A DNA stretch of 64,000 nucleotides from Opitutus sp. ER46 (lineage in GTDB: Bacteria; Verrucomicrobiota; Verrucomicrobiia; Opitutales; Opitutaceae), in the NCBI RefSeq assembly GCF_003054705.1, contig NZ_QAYX01000022.1, forward strand, positions 1-64,000. Direction: 5' to 3'. The translations under genes and the position numbers were made by a program. How positions within the stretch are numbered: the stretch's first letter is position 1; the number at the start of each line of letters is the position of its first letter. The notes under the pieces were generated by a model. The model made no database searches and was not told the origin of the DNA. It saw only the letters and a list, made by a program, of their open reading frames with translations. Shown here piece by piece: positions 44,022-52,847 of the stretch.

Positions 44022-45365
44022 CTACATGCCTGGGAAGCCACCTCGGCCGCGCATGGCTTCCATCTGGCGCATCATCTTTTTCGCGCCGCCGCCTTTCATC
44101 ATCTTCATCATCTTCTGCATCTGCTGGAACTGCTTCAGCAGCTGGTTCACCTCGACGATCTTCACACCGGCGCCGTTCGCGATGCGCTGGCGCCGGCTGC
44201 CGTTGAGGACCTCCGGCTTGCGGCGCTCCTGCGGGGTCATCGACTTGATGATGGCTTCGGTGCGGTCCATCTGCTTGTCCGCGCCTTCCGGCAGCTCCAT
44301 CGAGCCCATGCCGGGCATCATCTTCATGATGCTCTGCATCGAGCCGAGTTTCTTCACCTGCTGCAGCTGCGCCAGGAAGTCCTCGAGGTCGAACTCCGCC
44401 TTGCGGAGCTTCTCCGCCATCTTCTCGGCGTGCTTCTGGTCGATCGTCTCCTGCGCCTTTTCGACGAGCGAAACGACGTCACCCATGCCGAGGATGCGGG
44501 AGGCGAGGCGGTCGGGATAAAATGGCTCGAAGTCGGCGGTCTTTTCACCGGTGCCGACAAACTTGATGGGCACGCCGGTGACCGACTTGATCGAGAGCGC
44601 CGCGCCGCCCCGGGTGTCGCCGTCGAGCTTGGTCAGGATCAGGCCGGTGAGCTGCAGCGCCTCGTGGAACGCCTTCGCCACGTTGACCGCCTCCTGGCCG
44701 AGGGCGCCGTCGGCGACGAGGAGGACCTCGTCGGGCTGGATGCGCTCGCGGAGGTTCTTCACCTCGGCGATCAGGTTGGCGTCGATCTGGAGCCGGCCGG
44801 CGGTGTCGAAAATGATGCAGTCCGCGGTGGCGGCCTGGGCGGCGGCGAGGCCGGCGGTGCCGATGGCGGGCACGTCCTTCGAAACGCGGTCGGCGTAGAA
44901 CCCGAGTTCCTCCTGCTTCGCGAGGATCTCGAGCTGGTCGATGGCGGCGGGACGGTAAACGTCGACGCCGACGACGAACGGTCGGTAGCCGCGCTTCTTG
45001 AGGAGCTTGCCGAGCTTGGCGGACGAGGTCGTCTTGCCGGAGCCGTGCAGGCCGACCATGAGAATCTTCAGCGGGCGGGCGGTCGAAAGCGTGGTGGTGC
45101 CCTCGCCGAGGAGCCGGACGAGTTCGTCGTGAATGATCTTCACGATCTGCTGGCCCGGGGCGACGCCCTTCAGGACCTCCTGGCCGACGCATTGCTGCTG
45201 CACGCGCTCCACGAACTCGCGGGCGACCTTGAAATGGACGTCGGCCGAGAGCAGGGCGGTGCGCACTTCCTTGAGTGCCTCCGCCATGTTTTCTTCGGAC
45301 AGACGGCCGACGCCGCGGAGGTTACGCAGGGCCTGGCCGAGTTTGTCGGTGAGGGATTCGAACAT
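44022..45365 (-). CDS. ffh: Signal recognition particle protein
   Basis: 447 residues from the ATG at 45365. SRP GTPase that binds signal peptides and 4.5S RNA and delivers nascent membrane proteins to FtsY. N domain 1-85, G domain with GLHGSGKTT, the insertion box [20 protein letters not shown] and [13 protein letters not shown], then a Met-rich M domain ending [18 protein letters not shown]. Full length. No 4.5S RNA gene was noticed nearby. Confidence 0.96.
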   Translation of the reverse strand: MFESLTDKLGQALRNLRGVGRLSEENMAEALKEVRTALLSADVHFKVAREFVERVQQQCVGQEVLKGVAPGQQIVKIIHDELVRLLGEGTTTLSTARPLKILMVGLHGSGKTTSSAKLGKLLKKRGYRPFVVGVDVYRPAAIDQLEILAKQEELGFYADRVSKDVPAIGTAGLAAAQAATADCIIFDTAGRLQIDANLIAEVKNLRERIQPDEVLLVADGALGQEAVNVAKAFHEALQLTGLILTKLDGDTRGGAALSIKSVTGVPIKFVGTGEKTADFEPFYPDRLASRILGMGDVVSLVEKAQETIDQKHAEKMAEKLRKAEFDLEDFLAQLQQVKKLGSMQSIMKMMPGMGSMELPEGADKQMDRTEAIIKSMTPQERRKPEVLNGSRRQRIANGAGVKIVEVNQLLKQFQQMQKMMKMMKGGGAKKMMRQMEAMRGRGGFPGM

Positions 45366-45463
45366 GGAAGGGCGACACGGTTGGCGTAAATTGCGGTGCG
45401 AAGCAACTACGACTACCGGGGCGTGGCGAGTTGGCCGCGAAGGGGACGAAAACCAAACCGGTG

Positions 45464-45569
45464 GGTTAACCACCAATGGACACGAGTAATTCGGGACGGA
45501 ATGCGGAGGCCGTGGCCGCTAAAGCTGCCTGCTCTATTCGTGTCTATTGGTGTCCATTCGTGGTTAACC
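45464..45569. repeat. Inverted pair of AACCACGAATGGACACGAA phrases (family E)
   Basis: GGTTAACCACCAATGGACACGA (45464-45485) faces its inverse ending GTGGTTAACC (to 45569), with a 50-bp spacer. The GGTTAACC ends are perfectly inverted. Confidence 0.7.
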
Positions 45570-45608
45570 GTTTTCAGGGGCGTATAGCGAACCGCAGAGG
45601 GAGGAGGG

Positions 45609-45713
45609 AAACCGCGAAAGGCGCGAAAGGACGCGAAAACCTGGGGTGGGCCGGAGCGGGCGGCGAGGACTGCGGGTTTTCGCGGCTGGGTTCGCGGGCG
45701 TTCGCGGTGAACC
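45609..45713. repeat. Inverted pair of CGCGAAAGG phrases (family F)
   Basis: Tandem ACCGCGAAAGG/CGCGAAAGG/ACGCGAAAACC at 45609-45641 and an inverted relative (GGGTTTTCGCGG, GGGTTCGCGGGCGTTCGCGG) at 45674-45713. Confidence 0.6.
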
Positions 45714-45747
45714 TTGGTTTGGCGGACTGAGCAGTTCGGAACGGGAG

Positions 45748-45789
45748 TAACCACGAATGGACACCAATGGACACGAATGAACACGAAGG
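45748..45789 (+). repeat. Family E phrase, fourth copy
   Basis: TAACCACGAATGGACACC followed by AATGGACACGAATGAACACGAA. Same phrase as after metG. Confidence 0.65.
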
Positions 45790-45948
45790 TGGTGACGCCC
45801 GATCGGCGGGGCGGAGCGGGGGGCGAGCGGCCGGGGGGGCGGCCGGGTGAGGTCGCGACGGCGCGCAGAAACCGGTCGGCCTCGCGGCGCCCACGTTACC
45901 TCCACGTCGAGGGGGGACCGCGGCGGGCGATCGGCAGCGCGGTCCTCC

Positions 45949-46338
45949 TCAGACCGCCTTCTTCATCTGCGCGATCACTTCCTCGACCTTCTGGGCCATG
46001 GCGGTCGGGGAGAACGGCTTCACAACGTAGGAAATCACGTTGTGCTTCACCGCCTCGGTGACGGTCTGGCGATTGCTCGTGCCGGTGCAGAGGATGATCG
46101 GCAGATCGAGGAGCTTCGGGTGCTGCCGGATGCGGGCGAGCAGCGCGAGGCCGTTCACGCGGGGCATGCCAATGTCGAGAATGAGGATGTCGAAGGACCG
46201 GTCAGGATCCGTCAGGATCCACCAGGCTTCGTCGCCGTCGCTGGCGAAGGCGATGTGCTCGCGCTTGGTGATCGCGGACAGGGCATCGCGCATCAGAAAG
46301 CGGTAGGAATCATCATCATCGACCACGAGGATGCGCAT
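45949..46338 (-). CDS. CheY-like response regulator
   Basis: 129 residues, receiver domain only: acidic pair in VVDDDDSY, phospho-acceptor Asp in ILILDIGMP, Thr in ILCTGTSN, Lys in YVVKPFSP. Every residue needed for phosphorylation is present. No kinase is adjacent; output is probably through protein contact. Divergent from the Lrp-type gene. Confidence 0.9.
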   Translation of the reverse strand: MRILVVDDDDSYRFLMRDALSAITKREHIAFASDGDEAWWILTDPDRSFDILILDIGMPRVNGLALLARIRQHPKLLDLPIILCTGTSNRQTVTEAVKHNVISYVVKPFSPTAMAQKVEEVIAQMKKAV

Positions 46339-46646
46339 GGGGAATAACCCTAGATCGGTCGAAAGCGGGGCGACTTGAACACGTTTCTCTCTCCGAAGCG
46401 CCTGTCACGAGCGGGTGATGCGTATCTCTCTTGGGCGGCCGCGCGGCGGCGATCCGGGGTAAACTCCCCGGATTGCGGTTGGGCGGATGCGCGTTGCGGA
46501 AGCGGCCGGACGGAGGCATGCCGACGCGCGCCGTCGCGCCGTGATCGACCAACACAATCCGGCGCGGCCCGGGGCCGCGACTGAGCGTGTCAGCGCCAAT
46601 TTCGTCCTCGTCAACGGATGGCGTTTGCCGGATAACCGCCGCCCCT
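46339..46646. other. Divergent regulatory gap
   Basis: 308 bp between the CheY-like gene and the Lrp-type gene. The only structure seen is the inverted repeat at 46452-46473 and a GC-rich palindromic stretch just before it. No small gene supported. Confidence 0.45.
46452..46473. promoter_or_regulatory. Inverted repeat in a divergent promoter region
   Basis: ATCCGGGG and CCCCGGAT pair perfectly around TAAACT. Could be an operator for the Lrp-type regulator downstream, or a small hairpin. Confidence 0.35.
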
Positions 46647-47135
46647 ATGAACCCTGTTCTGCAGCTCTTGATCGACGGCGGCAGCCTTACGACCAGCCAG
46701 ATGGCGCAGGTCTCCGGGCTGACCGAAGCGGAGGTTAATCAGCATCTGGAACAGTTGAAGAAGGACAAAATCTTCCTCGGCTGGCGCCCGGTGCTCGATC
46801 TTTCCCGCGAGGCCGCCGCCGGTGCTGCTGTCCGGGCCGTGATCGAGGTGCGCATCACCCCCGAGCGTGGGGGTGGGTTCAACCGGCATGCGGACCGGAT
46901 CAGCCGGTTCGACGAGGTGGAGTCCTGCTACCTGATGTCGGGCGGCTACGACCTGCTCGTGTTCGTGAAGGGCGGCTCGCTGCAGAAGGTCGCCTCGTTT
47001 GTTTCGGAGAAGCTCTCGACCATCGAGGGCGTGCTGTCGACGTCCACGCACTTCATGCTGCGCTGTTACAAGGAGCAGGGCTTCATGCTGGAGGACGGCG
47101 AGCACCACCCGCACCGCCTCAACGTTTCGCCGTAA
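46647..47135 (+). CDS. Lrp/AsnC family transcriptional regulator
   Basis: 162 residues from the ATG at 46647. N-terminal winged HTH (TTSQMAQVSGLTEAEVNQHLEQ) and a C-terminal RAM/AsnC ligand domain (AVRAVIEVRITPE, VESCYLMSGGYDLLVFVKG). It binds amino acids and regulates metabolism as an octamer. It is 18 bp upstream of the aminotransferase gene, so it probably controls that gene in response to an amino acid. Confidence 0.88.
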   Translation: MNPVLQLLIDGGSLTTSQMAQVSGLTEAEVNQHLEQLKKDKIFLGWRPVLDLSREAAAGAAVRAVIEVRITPERGGGFNRHADRISRFDEVESCYLMSGGYDLLVFVKGGSLQKVASFVSEKLSTIEGVLSTSTHFMLRCYKEQGFMLEDGEHHPHRLNVSP

Positions 47136-47153
47136 CCTCCGGATCACCGCACC

Positions 47154-48335
47154 ATGAGCACCGATCCGAAACGATGGGTGGCGGGGCATGTGTCCACGCT
47201 ACCCAAGAGCGGCATTCGCGACTTCTTCGAGCTCGTCGCGAAGATGAAAGGCCAGGACGTGATTTCGCTCGGCGTGGGCGAGCCCGACTTCGTCACGCCG
47301 TGGCACATCCGCGAGGCGGCCATCTACGCCCTCGAAAAGGGTAAAACCTACTACACCTCGAACCTGGGCATGCCGGAGCTCCGCAAGGAGATTGCACGCT
47401 ACGTCGAGGACCACTTCGGGGTGAGTTATCGTCCCGAGGACCAGGTCATTGTCACGGTGGGCGTCAGCGAGGCGCTGGATCTGGCGTTCCGCGCGTTCTG
47501 CAATCCCGGCGACAAGGTGATGTTCCACCAGCCGTGCTACGTGAGCTATCACCCGAGTGTGACGCTCGTGCATGGCGTGGGCATCGCGGTGCCGACGTAC
47601 GCGCAGGACAACTTTGCGCTCACGGCCGAGGCCCTGCGCGCCGCGTGGCAGCCGGGGGCGAAGATCCTGATGCTCAACCTGCCGTGCAACCCGACGGGCG
47701 GCACCTGCAGCCGGGAGCAGCTCACGAAGATCGCGGAGTTCTGCCGGGAGAAGGACCTGCTCGTGCTGAGCGACGAGATCTACTCCGAGCTGACGTTTGA
47801 GGGCACGCACACCAGCATTGCTTCGCTGCCGGGCATGGCGGAGCGGACGATCTTCCTGCACGGTTTCTCCAAGGCGTTTGCAATGACCGGCTGGCGCATC
47901 GGCTACGCTTGCGGGCCGGCACCGCTGATCGACGCGATGATGAAGGTGCACCAGTACGCGATGATGTGTGCCTCGATCATCGCCCAGGAAGGCGCGCTCG
48001 ATGCGCTGAAGCACGGCTGGGACAACGTGCTCAAGATGCGCGACCAGTACCATCGCCGGCGCGATCTCATTGTGCGTCGTCTCAACGAGATCGGCCTCAA
48101 GTGCCACTCGCCGCGCGGCTCGTTCTACGCCTTTCCGGACGTCACCTCGACCGGACTGGGCGAGAAGGAGTTCGCCGTGGGTCTGCTCGAGCAGCAGAAG
48201 GTCGCGGTCGTGCCGGGCGCGGCCTTCGGTGAGAACGGGCGGGGGCACGTCCGCGCCTGCTTTGCCACGGCCTACGACCAGATCATCGAGGCCTGCGACC
48301 GCATCGAGCGCTACGTCGGCTCACTCCGCCGGTAA
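47154..48335 (+). CDS. PLP-dependent aminotransferase class I/II
   Basis: 393 residues, aspartate-aminotransferase fold. PLP-binding Lys240 is in HGFSKAFAMTGWRIGY; the Asn and Asp/Tyr cofactor contacts are in NLPCNPTGG and SDEIYSEL; the substrate Arg is near the end (HVRACFATAYDQI). The Lrp-linked PatA/AlaT-like group is the best match; the substrate (aromatic, branched-chain or diaminopimelate) cannot be decided. Confidence 0.9.
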   Translation: MSTDPKRWVAGHVSTLPKSGIRDFFELVAKMKGQDVISLGVGEPDFVTPWHIREAAIYALEKGKTYYTSNLGMPELRKEIARYVEDHFGVSYRPEDQVIVTVGVSEALDLAFRAFCNPGDKVMFHQPCYVSYHPSVTLVHGVGIAVPTYAQDNFALTAEALRAAWQPGAKILMLNLPCNPTGGTCSREQLTKIAEFCREKDLLVLSDEIYSELTFEGTHTSIASLPGMAERTIFLHGFSKAFAMTGWRIGYACGPAPLIDAMMKVHQYAMMCASIIAQEGALDALKHGWDNVLKMRDQYHRRRDLIVRRLNEIGLKCHSPRGSFYAFPDVTSTGLGEKEFAVGLLEQQKVAVVPGAAFGENGRGHVRACFATAYDQIIEACDRIERYVGSLRR

Positions 48336-48437
48336 CCTGCGATCTGCGGCGCCGCCGGTGAATCCGGCCGGCGCGTCGTGCGCAGCCTTGCGCCCGCCGA
48401 AGGCAGCCCAAAGCTGTCGCCTCAACGCGTCTTCCTA

Positions 48438-49982
48438 ATGTCCACCGCTTCCCAACGCATCGTTGCCATCGTCGGCCGACCCAATGTCGGCAAGAGTCGG
48501 CTTTTCAACCGGCTGGCGCGACGCCGCATCTCGATCGTGCATGACCAGCCCGGCGTCACGCGCGACGTCATCTCCACCGAGATCGAGGAAGGCCAGTACA
48601 CGCTGCTCGACACGGGCGGCATCGGCTACAAGGGCGTGGACACGCCGGCGGCCCTGACGAAGGCGTCGGAGCAGCAGGTCGATTTCGCGATGGCCACGGC
48701 CACGGTGATCCTGTTCGTGGTCGACGGCCTGAGCGGGTTGTCGGGCCTGGACGAGCGGATCGCGCAGAGCCTCCGGCGCAGCAAGAAGAAGGTGCTGTTG
48801 GTCGTGAACAAGGCGGACTTCGACGACGACAAGATCGCCCTCGACGAGGCGTATCGCCTCGGGCTGGGGGAACCGCTGCGGGTGTCCGCGGAGCACGGCC
48901 GCGGCGAGGCCGAGTTGCGCGATGCGATTGCGGCGGCGCTCGGGCCGGTGCCGGAGGAGGCGTCCGACGCGGCGGTGAAGACCGCCAAGGACCCGTTGTG
49001 CATCTGCTTCATCGGCCGGCCAAACGTGGGCAAGTCCTCGCTCAGCAACCGGCTGCTCCGCAGTGACCGGCTGATCGTGAGCGACGTGCCGGGCACGACG
49101 CGCGACGCGATCGAGCTGCCCTTCGAGTTCGAAGGGCGCGACGGTCGCATGTATCCCTTCCGGCTGATCGACACGGCGGGCATCAAGGCGGCGGCGAAGC
49201 TGGCCTCGCCGGTCGAGTATTTTTCCCGGCTGCGCTCGTTCGACGCCATCAAGAAGACCGACGTGGTGTTCCTCGTGCTCGACGCATTGGAAGGTGTGAC
49301 GCAGCAGGACAAGGCCATTGCCGGTGAGGCAATCAAGGAGGGGAAGCCCATCGTGATCGTCGTGAACAAGTGGGACCTCGTGCAGAAGGCGTTCAAGGAG
49401 CAGGGCGGCTTCGAGCCTTACGAAAGCGAGCGCGACTACCGCGAGAAGTACGAGCACGCGCTGTTCCAGCACCTGTTCTTCACGCCGGGCTCGCCGGTCA
49501 TCTTCGTGTCGGCGATGAACGGCTACGAAGTCGATCGCATGCTCAACGCCGCGGTGAAACTGAATCGCGTGCTCGATAAGAAGCTGCCGACGGCGAAGCT
49601 GAACCAGCAGCTTGCGTTTCTCACCGAGCGCACGCCGCCGCCATCCGTGGGCAGCCAGCGCTTCCGGGTTTACTACGGCACGCAGACGGGAAACCGCCCG
49701 TTCCGCATCCGCCTCTTCTGCAATCGCGAGGAGAAGCTGACGGAAAGCTATCGCCGCTACCTCGAGGCGGGGCTGGTGGAGGAGTTCGGTCTGGCGGGCT
49801 GCCCGATCTATTTCGACCTGGTCGGCAAACCCCGGCGCGAGCACGAGCCCACGCGTCCGAGCGTGGAAGCCACGCGTCAGGCCCGGGCGGCCGAGCGGCG
49901 TCCGGCCTGGAAGAAGACGGACAAGCGCGGGCCGCGCGCGGAGCGCGAGTCCGATGCCGGCCGGGAGACGCTCGAGGACTAG
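48438..49982 (+). CDS. der: Ribosome biogenesis GTPase Der
   Basis: 514 residues from the ATG at 48438. Two tandem GTPase domains (GRPNVGKSRLFNRL at residue 13 and GRPNVGKSSLSNRL), each with DTxG and NKxD boxes, then the KH-like C-terminal domain and an Arg/Lys-rich tail. It assembles the 50S subunit. It is followed by fmt after 15 bp, and the two start a four-gene run. Confidence 0.95.
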   Translation: MSTASQRIVAIVGRPNVGKSRLFNRLARRRISIVHDQPGVTRDVISTEIEEGQYTLLDTGGIGYKGVDTPAALTKASEQQVDFAMATATVILFVVDGLSGLSGLDERIAQSLRRSKKKVLLVVNKADFDDDKIALDEAYRLGLGEPLRVSAEHGRGEAELRDAIAAALGPVPEEASDAAVKTAKDPLCICFIGRPNVGKSSLSNRLLRSDRLIVSDVPGTTRDAIELPFEFEGRDGRMYPFRLIDTAGIKAAAKLASPVEYFSRLRSFDAIKKTDVVFLVLDALEGVTQQDKAIAGEAIKEGKPIVIVVNKWDLVQKAFKEQGGFEPYESERDYREKYEHALFQHLFFTPGSPVIFVSAMNGYEVDRMLNAAVKLNRVLDKKLPTAKLNQQLAFLTERTPPPSVGSQRFRVYYGTQTGNRPFRIRLFCNREEKLTESYRRYLEAGLVEEFGLAGCPIYFDLVGKPRREHEPTRPSVEATRQARAAERRPAWKKTDKRGPRAERESDAGRETLED

Positions 49983-49997
49983 CCGGAGCTTTTCGCG

Positions 49998-51017
49998 ATG
50001 GGCACACCCTTGCGGCTAATTTTCATGGGCGCGGACGCCATCGCGCTTCCCCTGCTGAACTGGCTGGGAGGCGAGGGGGCGGCAGTGGGCCAGGTCGTGG
50101 GTGTGTTCACGCAGCCCGACCGGGCGACCGGCCGCGGGCAGAAGGTGCAGCCCAACGCGATCAAGAGCTGGGCGGTCGAGCGCGGACTGCCGGTGTTGCA
50201 GCCGGAGAAGCTGACGCCGGAGGTGCGGGCGGAACTCGCGGCGCTCGCGCCGGACGTCGCGCTCGTGATGGCCTACGGGCACATCCTGCGCGACGACTTC
50301 ATCGGCACGCCGCGGCTGGGCACGCTGAACCTGCACACCTCGCTGCTGCCGCGTTACCGCGGGGCGTCGCCGATTCAGACGGCGGTTGCCAGCGGCGACC
50401 GCGAGACGGGCGTGACGCTGATGCGCATCGTGCGCCGGTTGGACGCCGGTCCGATGGCGGACGTGGAGCGGGTGCCGATCGGGCCCGCGGAGACGGCGCT
50501 GGAGATCGAGGCGAAGCTCGCGGCGGCGTGCGTGCCGCTGCTGGCGCGGGCGCTGCCGAAGCTGGCGGACGGCGCGCTGACGTTCACGGAGCAAGAGGAG
50601 GCGGCCGCGACGTATTGCCGAAAGTTGGACAAGGAGGACGGGGCGCTGGATTTCGCGGCGCCGGCGGCGCAACTGGCCGCGCGGTGCAACGGACTTTATC
50701 CGTGGCCGAGCTGCAGTGTGGAGCTCGCGGGGCAGCCCGTGAAAATCGGCCTGGCGGAAGCGGAGAGAGCGGTGGAGGCGGCGGCCTCCGCTGGGGTGGC
50801 GCCGGGGACGGTCGTCGGCGCGGATGCGGACGCGTTGCGTGTGGCGACCGGCAAGGGCGTGCTGCGCCTGCGGCGCATGCAGCGGCCGGGCGGGCGAATG
50901 TTACCCGCGGCCGATTTTCTGCGCGGTTTCCCGGTGCCGGCGGGGACGATCGCGCTCTCGCGTCCGATGTTGCCGCTGGTGGCCAGTACGCCGCCGGCGC
51001 CGCGGCGGGGGTCCTAA
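49998..51017 (+). CDS. fmt: Methionyl-tRNA formyltransferase
   Basis: 339 residues. Transfers a formyl group from 10-formyl-THF to initiator Met-tRNA. The formyl-THF-binding signature LNLHTSLLPRYRGASPIQ carries the catalytic His and Asn region; SGDRETGVTLM follows. C-terminal OB-like domain. It belongs with metG functionally, though that gene lies 48 kb away. Confidence 0.95.
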   Translation: MGTPLRLIFMGADAIALPLLNWLGGEGAAVGQVVGVFTQPDRATGRGQKVQPNAIKSWAVERGLPVLQPEKLTPEVRAELAALAPDVALVMAYGHILRDDFIGTPRLGTLNLHTSLLPRYRGASPIQTAVASGDRETGVTLMRIVRRLDAGPMADVERVPIGPAETALEIEAKLAAACVPLLARALPKLADGALTFTEQEEAAATYCRKLDKEDGALDFAAPAAQLAARCNGLYPWPSCSVELAGQPVKIGLAEAERAVEAAASAGVAPGTVVGADADALRVATGKGVLRLRRMQRPGGRMLPAADFLRGFPVPAGTIALSRPMLPLVASTPPAPRRGS

Positions 51018-51117
51018 ACCCATGAGCATGCTCGGCCAGTTTCCGGCGCGAGGGGCGCGCGGCTCCGGGGCGACATGTCGCTTGTTTTCGCCGACGCTTT
51101 CGGCAAGCTCGGGCGGC

Positions 51118-51702
51118 ATGTGGAAATTTCTCGTGATCGGCGGCGCGACCGCTGCGACGCTCTTCGCCCAAGGCGCTCCGAGTCAGATGGAGATCGCCAA
51201 TTTGCGGGAAGACGTGCGCGGGTTGACGCAGCGGGTCGGCGACCTGTCGCTGCGCATCGAGCAACTCGAGCGGGAGAACAATGAGCTGCGTTCGCGCGTG
51301 GGCGCGGCCGGCCAGAACTATGCGACGGTGGCCCAGTTGAACGACGCGGTCGAAGACCTCAACCGCACGATCCGCAGCGCGGTGGCCACGTCGAAGAACG
51401 AGACGCTGCAGCACGTCGCGGCGCAGATGGAGAAACTTGGGCGCCAGACGAATGCCGCCCTGGATTCGCTGGCGAAGACGCAGGCGACGCGGCCCGCGAT
51501 GCAGACAACGTTCGCCGAAGATTACGCGAAGGAGGGCATGAGCTACACCGTCCAGAAGGGCGATTCGCTCGCCGGCATCGCGAAGAAGACCGGGGCGCGC
51601 TTCCAGGACATCATCAACGCGAACAAGATTTCTGACCCATCGCGGATCACGGTCGGACAAGTCCTTTTCATCCCCAATCCGCCTTCGGGCGCAGCGAAAT
51701 AG
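51118..51702 (+). CDS. Exported coiled-coil protein with LysM domain
   Basis: 194 residues from the ATG at 51118, at a signal peptide (WKFLVIGGATAATLFAQ). A heptad-rich coiled coil (about 25-125, LREDVRGLTQRVGDLSLRIE) precedes a C-terminal LysM domain (SYTVQKGDSLAGIAKKTGARFQ). It likely anchors to peptidoglycan in the periplasm. An earlier ATG (51022) would add 32 residues without a signal sequence. Two bases before parB. Confidence 0.82.
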   Translation: MWKFLVIGGATAATLFAQGAPSQMEIANLREDVRGLTQRVGDLSLRIEQLERENNELRSRVGAAGQNYATVAQLNDAVEDLNRTIRSAVATSKNETLQHVAAQMEKLGRQTNAALDSLAKTQATRPAMQTTFAEDYAKEGMSYTVQKGDSLAGIAKKTGARFQDIINANKISDPSRITVGQVLFIPNPPSGAAK

Positions 51703-51704
51703 CC

Positions 51705-52664
51705 ATGTCGGCAGCTCCCTCCAAATCTCGTCTCGGTCGCGGTCTCGGCGGTCTCATCGCCGCGGCCAAGCCGGTTGTCACTCCGCCGACGGCGCCAGCC
51801 GCCGCCACCTCTGCCGCGAGTCATGCGGCATCGCCCGCGCCCGCGCCGGCCCCGGCCACGCCGGGTTACCAGGAGATCCCGGTGCACCTGGTGGAGCCGA
51901 GCCCGTACCAGGCGCGGCGGGAGATTCCGCCGGAGCAGCTCAGTGAACTGGCCGAGAGCATTCGCGCGGAAGGCTTGCTGCAGCCGATCGTGGTCAGGAA
52001 GACCGGCGAGAAGTTTCAGCTGATCGCGGGCGAGCGCCGCTGGCGTGCGTTCCAGCAACTCAAGATCAAGGCGATCCCGGCCCGCATCGTGGAGGCGAGC
52101 AACGCCTCGTCGGCCGCGCTCGGCCTGATCGAAAATCTGCAGCGCGAGGGCCTGAACCCGATCGAAGAGGCGCACGGCTACGCCAGTCTCATCCGCGACT
52201 TCGATCTGACGCAGGAGAACGCGGCGGAACGGGTAGGCAAGGGCCGGGCTAGCGTCGCCAACTCGCTGCGGTTGCTCGCGCTGGATGCGGAAATCCAGGG
52301 CTACGTCGCGAAGAACCTGCTCAGCGTCGGCCACGCCAAGGTGCTGCTCGGCGTGGAGGATGCGGCGCAGCGGATGGTGCTGGCGCGGCGGATCATCGAG
52401 GAGGGCCTCAGCGTGCGCGTCACGGAGAAGCTGGCCGCGTCGGCAAAGAGCGGCGGCAACACCGGCGCGCCGGCGACGCATCGCGCGACGGCGCTGACGC
52501 CCAAGGATGCGGCGACGGTCGCGGGCATTGAGAAGAAGCTCACGTCCCATCTCGGGGCGCGCGTGGCGCTCATGCACACGCCGAAGAAGGGCAAGATTGT
52601 CATCGAATACCGCGGCAACGAGGACCTGCAGCGCCTGCTGGAGAAGCTCGGCGTCGAGGCCTGA
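51705..52664 (+). CDS. parB: Chromosome partitioning protein ParB
   Basis: 319 residues. Binds parS centromere sites and acts as a CTP-dependent clamp. Ala/Pro-rich lead, then the N domain with the CTP-binding GERRWRAFQQL, then ENLQREGLNPIEEA and the HTH (GKGRASVANSLRLLAL), then a dimerising tail. parA is not in the window. No parS-like palindrome was noticed. Confidence 0.93.
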   Translation: MSAAPSKSRLGRGLGGLIAAAKPVVTPPTAPAAATSAASHAASPAPAPAPATPGYQEIPVHLVEPSPYQARREIPPEQLSELAESIRAEGLLQPIVVRKTGEKFQLIAGERRWRAFQQLKIKAIPARIVEASNASSAALGLIENLQREGLNPIEEAHGYASLIRDFDLTQENAAERVGKGRASVANSLRLLALDAEIQGYVAKNLLSVGHAKVLLGVEDAAQRMVLARRIIEEGLSVRVTEKLAASAKSGGNTGAPATHRATALTPKDAATVAGIEKKLTSHLGARVALMHTPKKGKIVIEYRGNEDLQRLLEKLGVEA

Positions 52665-52847
52665 GTGGCCTGCAACCCGCCTCCCAAGCCGGTTGGCGGG
52701 CCACGGGCGCCGGCATCGACCGGGCGGGCGGAAAGCGGCAACTTTGCTGCTACTATCTGGATTCAGCCCGTTGCATAACGTCGGCGCCCGGCCGCGTTCC
52801 TATCGCCGCCGGAGCGGGGCGGAGTTGAAGTGCCGCCCCCTACCACC

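Larger units (their letters stand above)
45366..45948. other. 583-bp repeat-filled gap between ffh and a response regulator
   Basis: No gene is supported. It holds family E copies (45464-45569, 45748-45789) and family F copies (45609-45641 and inverted 45674-45713). Short frames across it are translations of the repeats. Confidence 0.6.

Noticed and set aside
52665-52703. Terminator after parB
   Set aside because: CCCGCC and GGCGGG can pair in a long-loop hairpin, but there is no U-tract and the stem contains a bulge.
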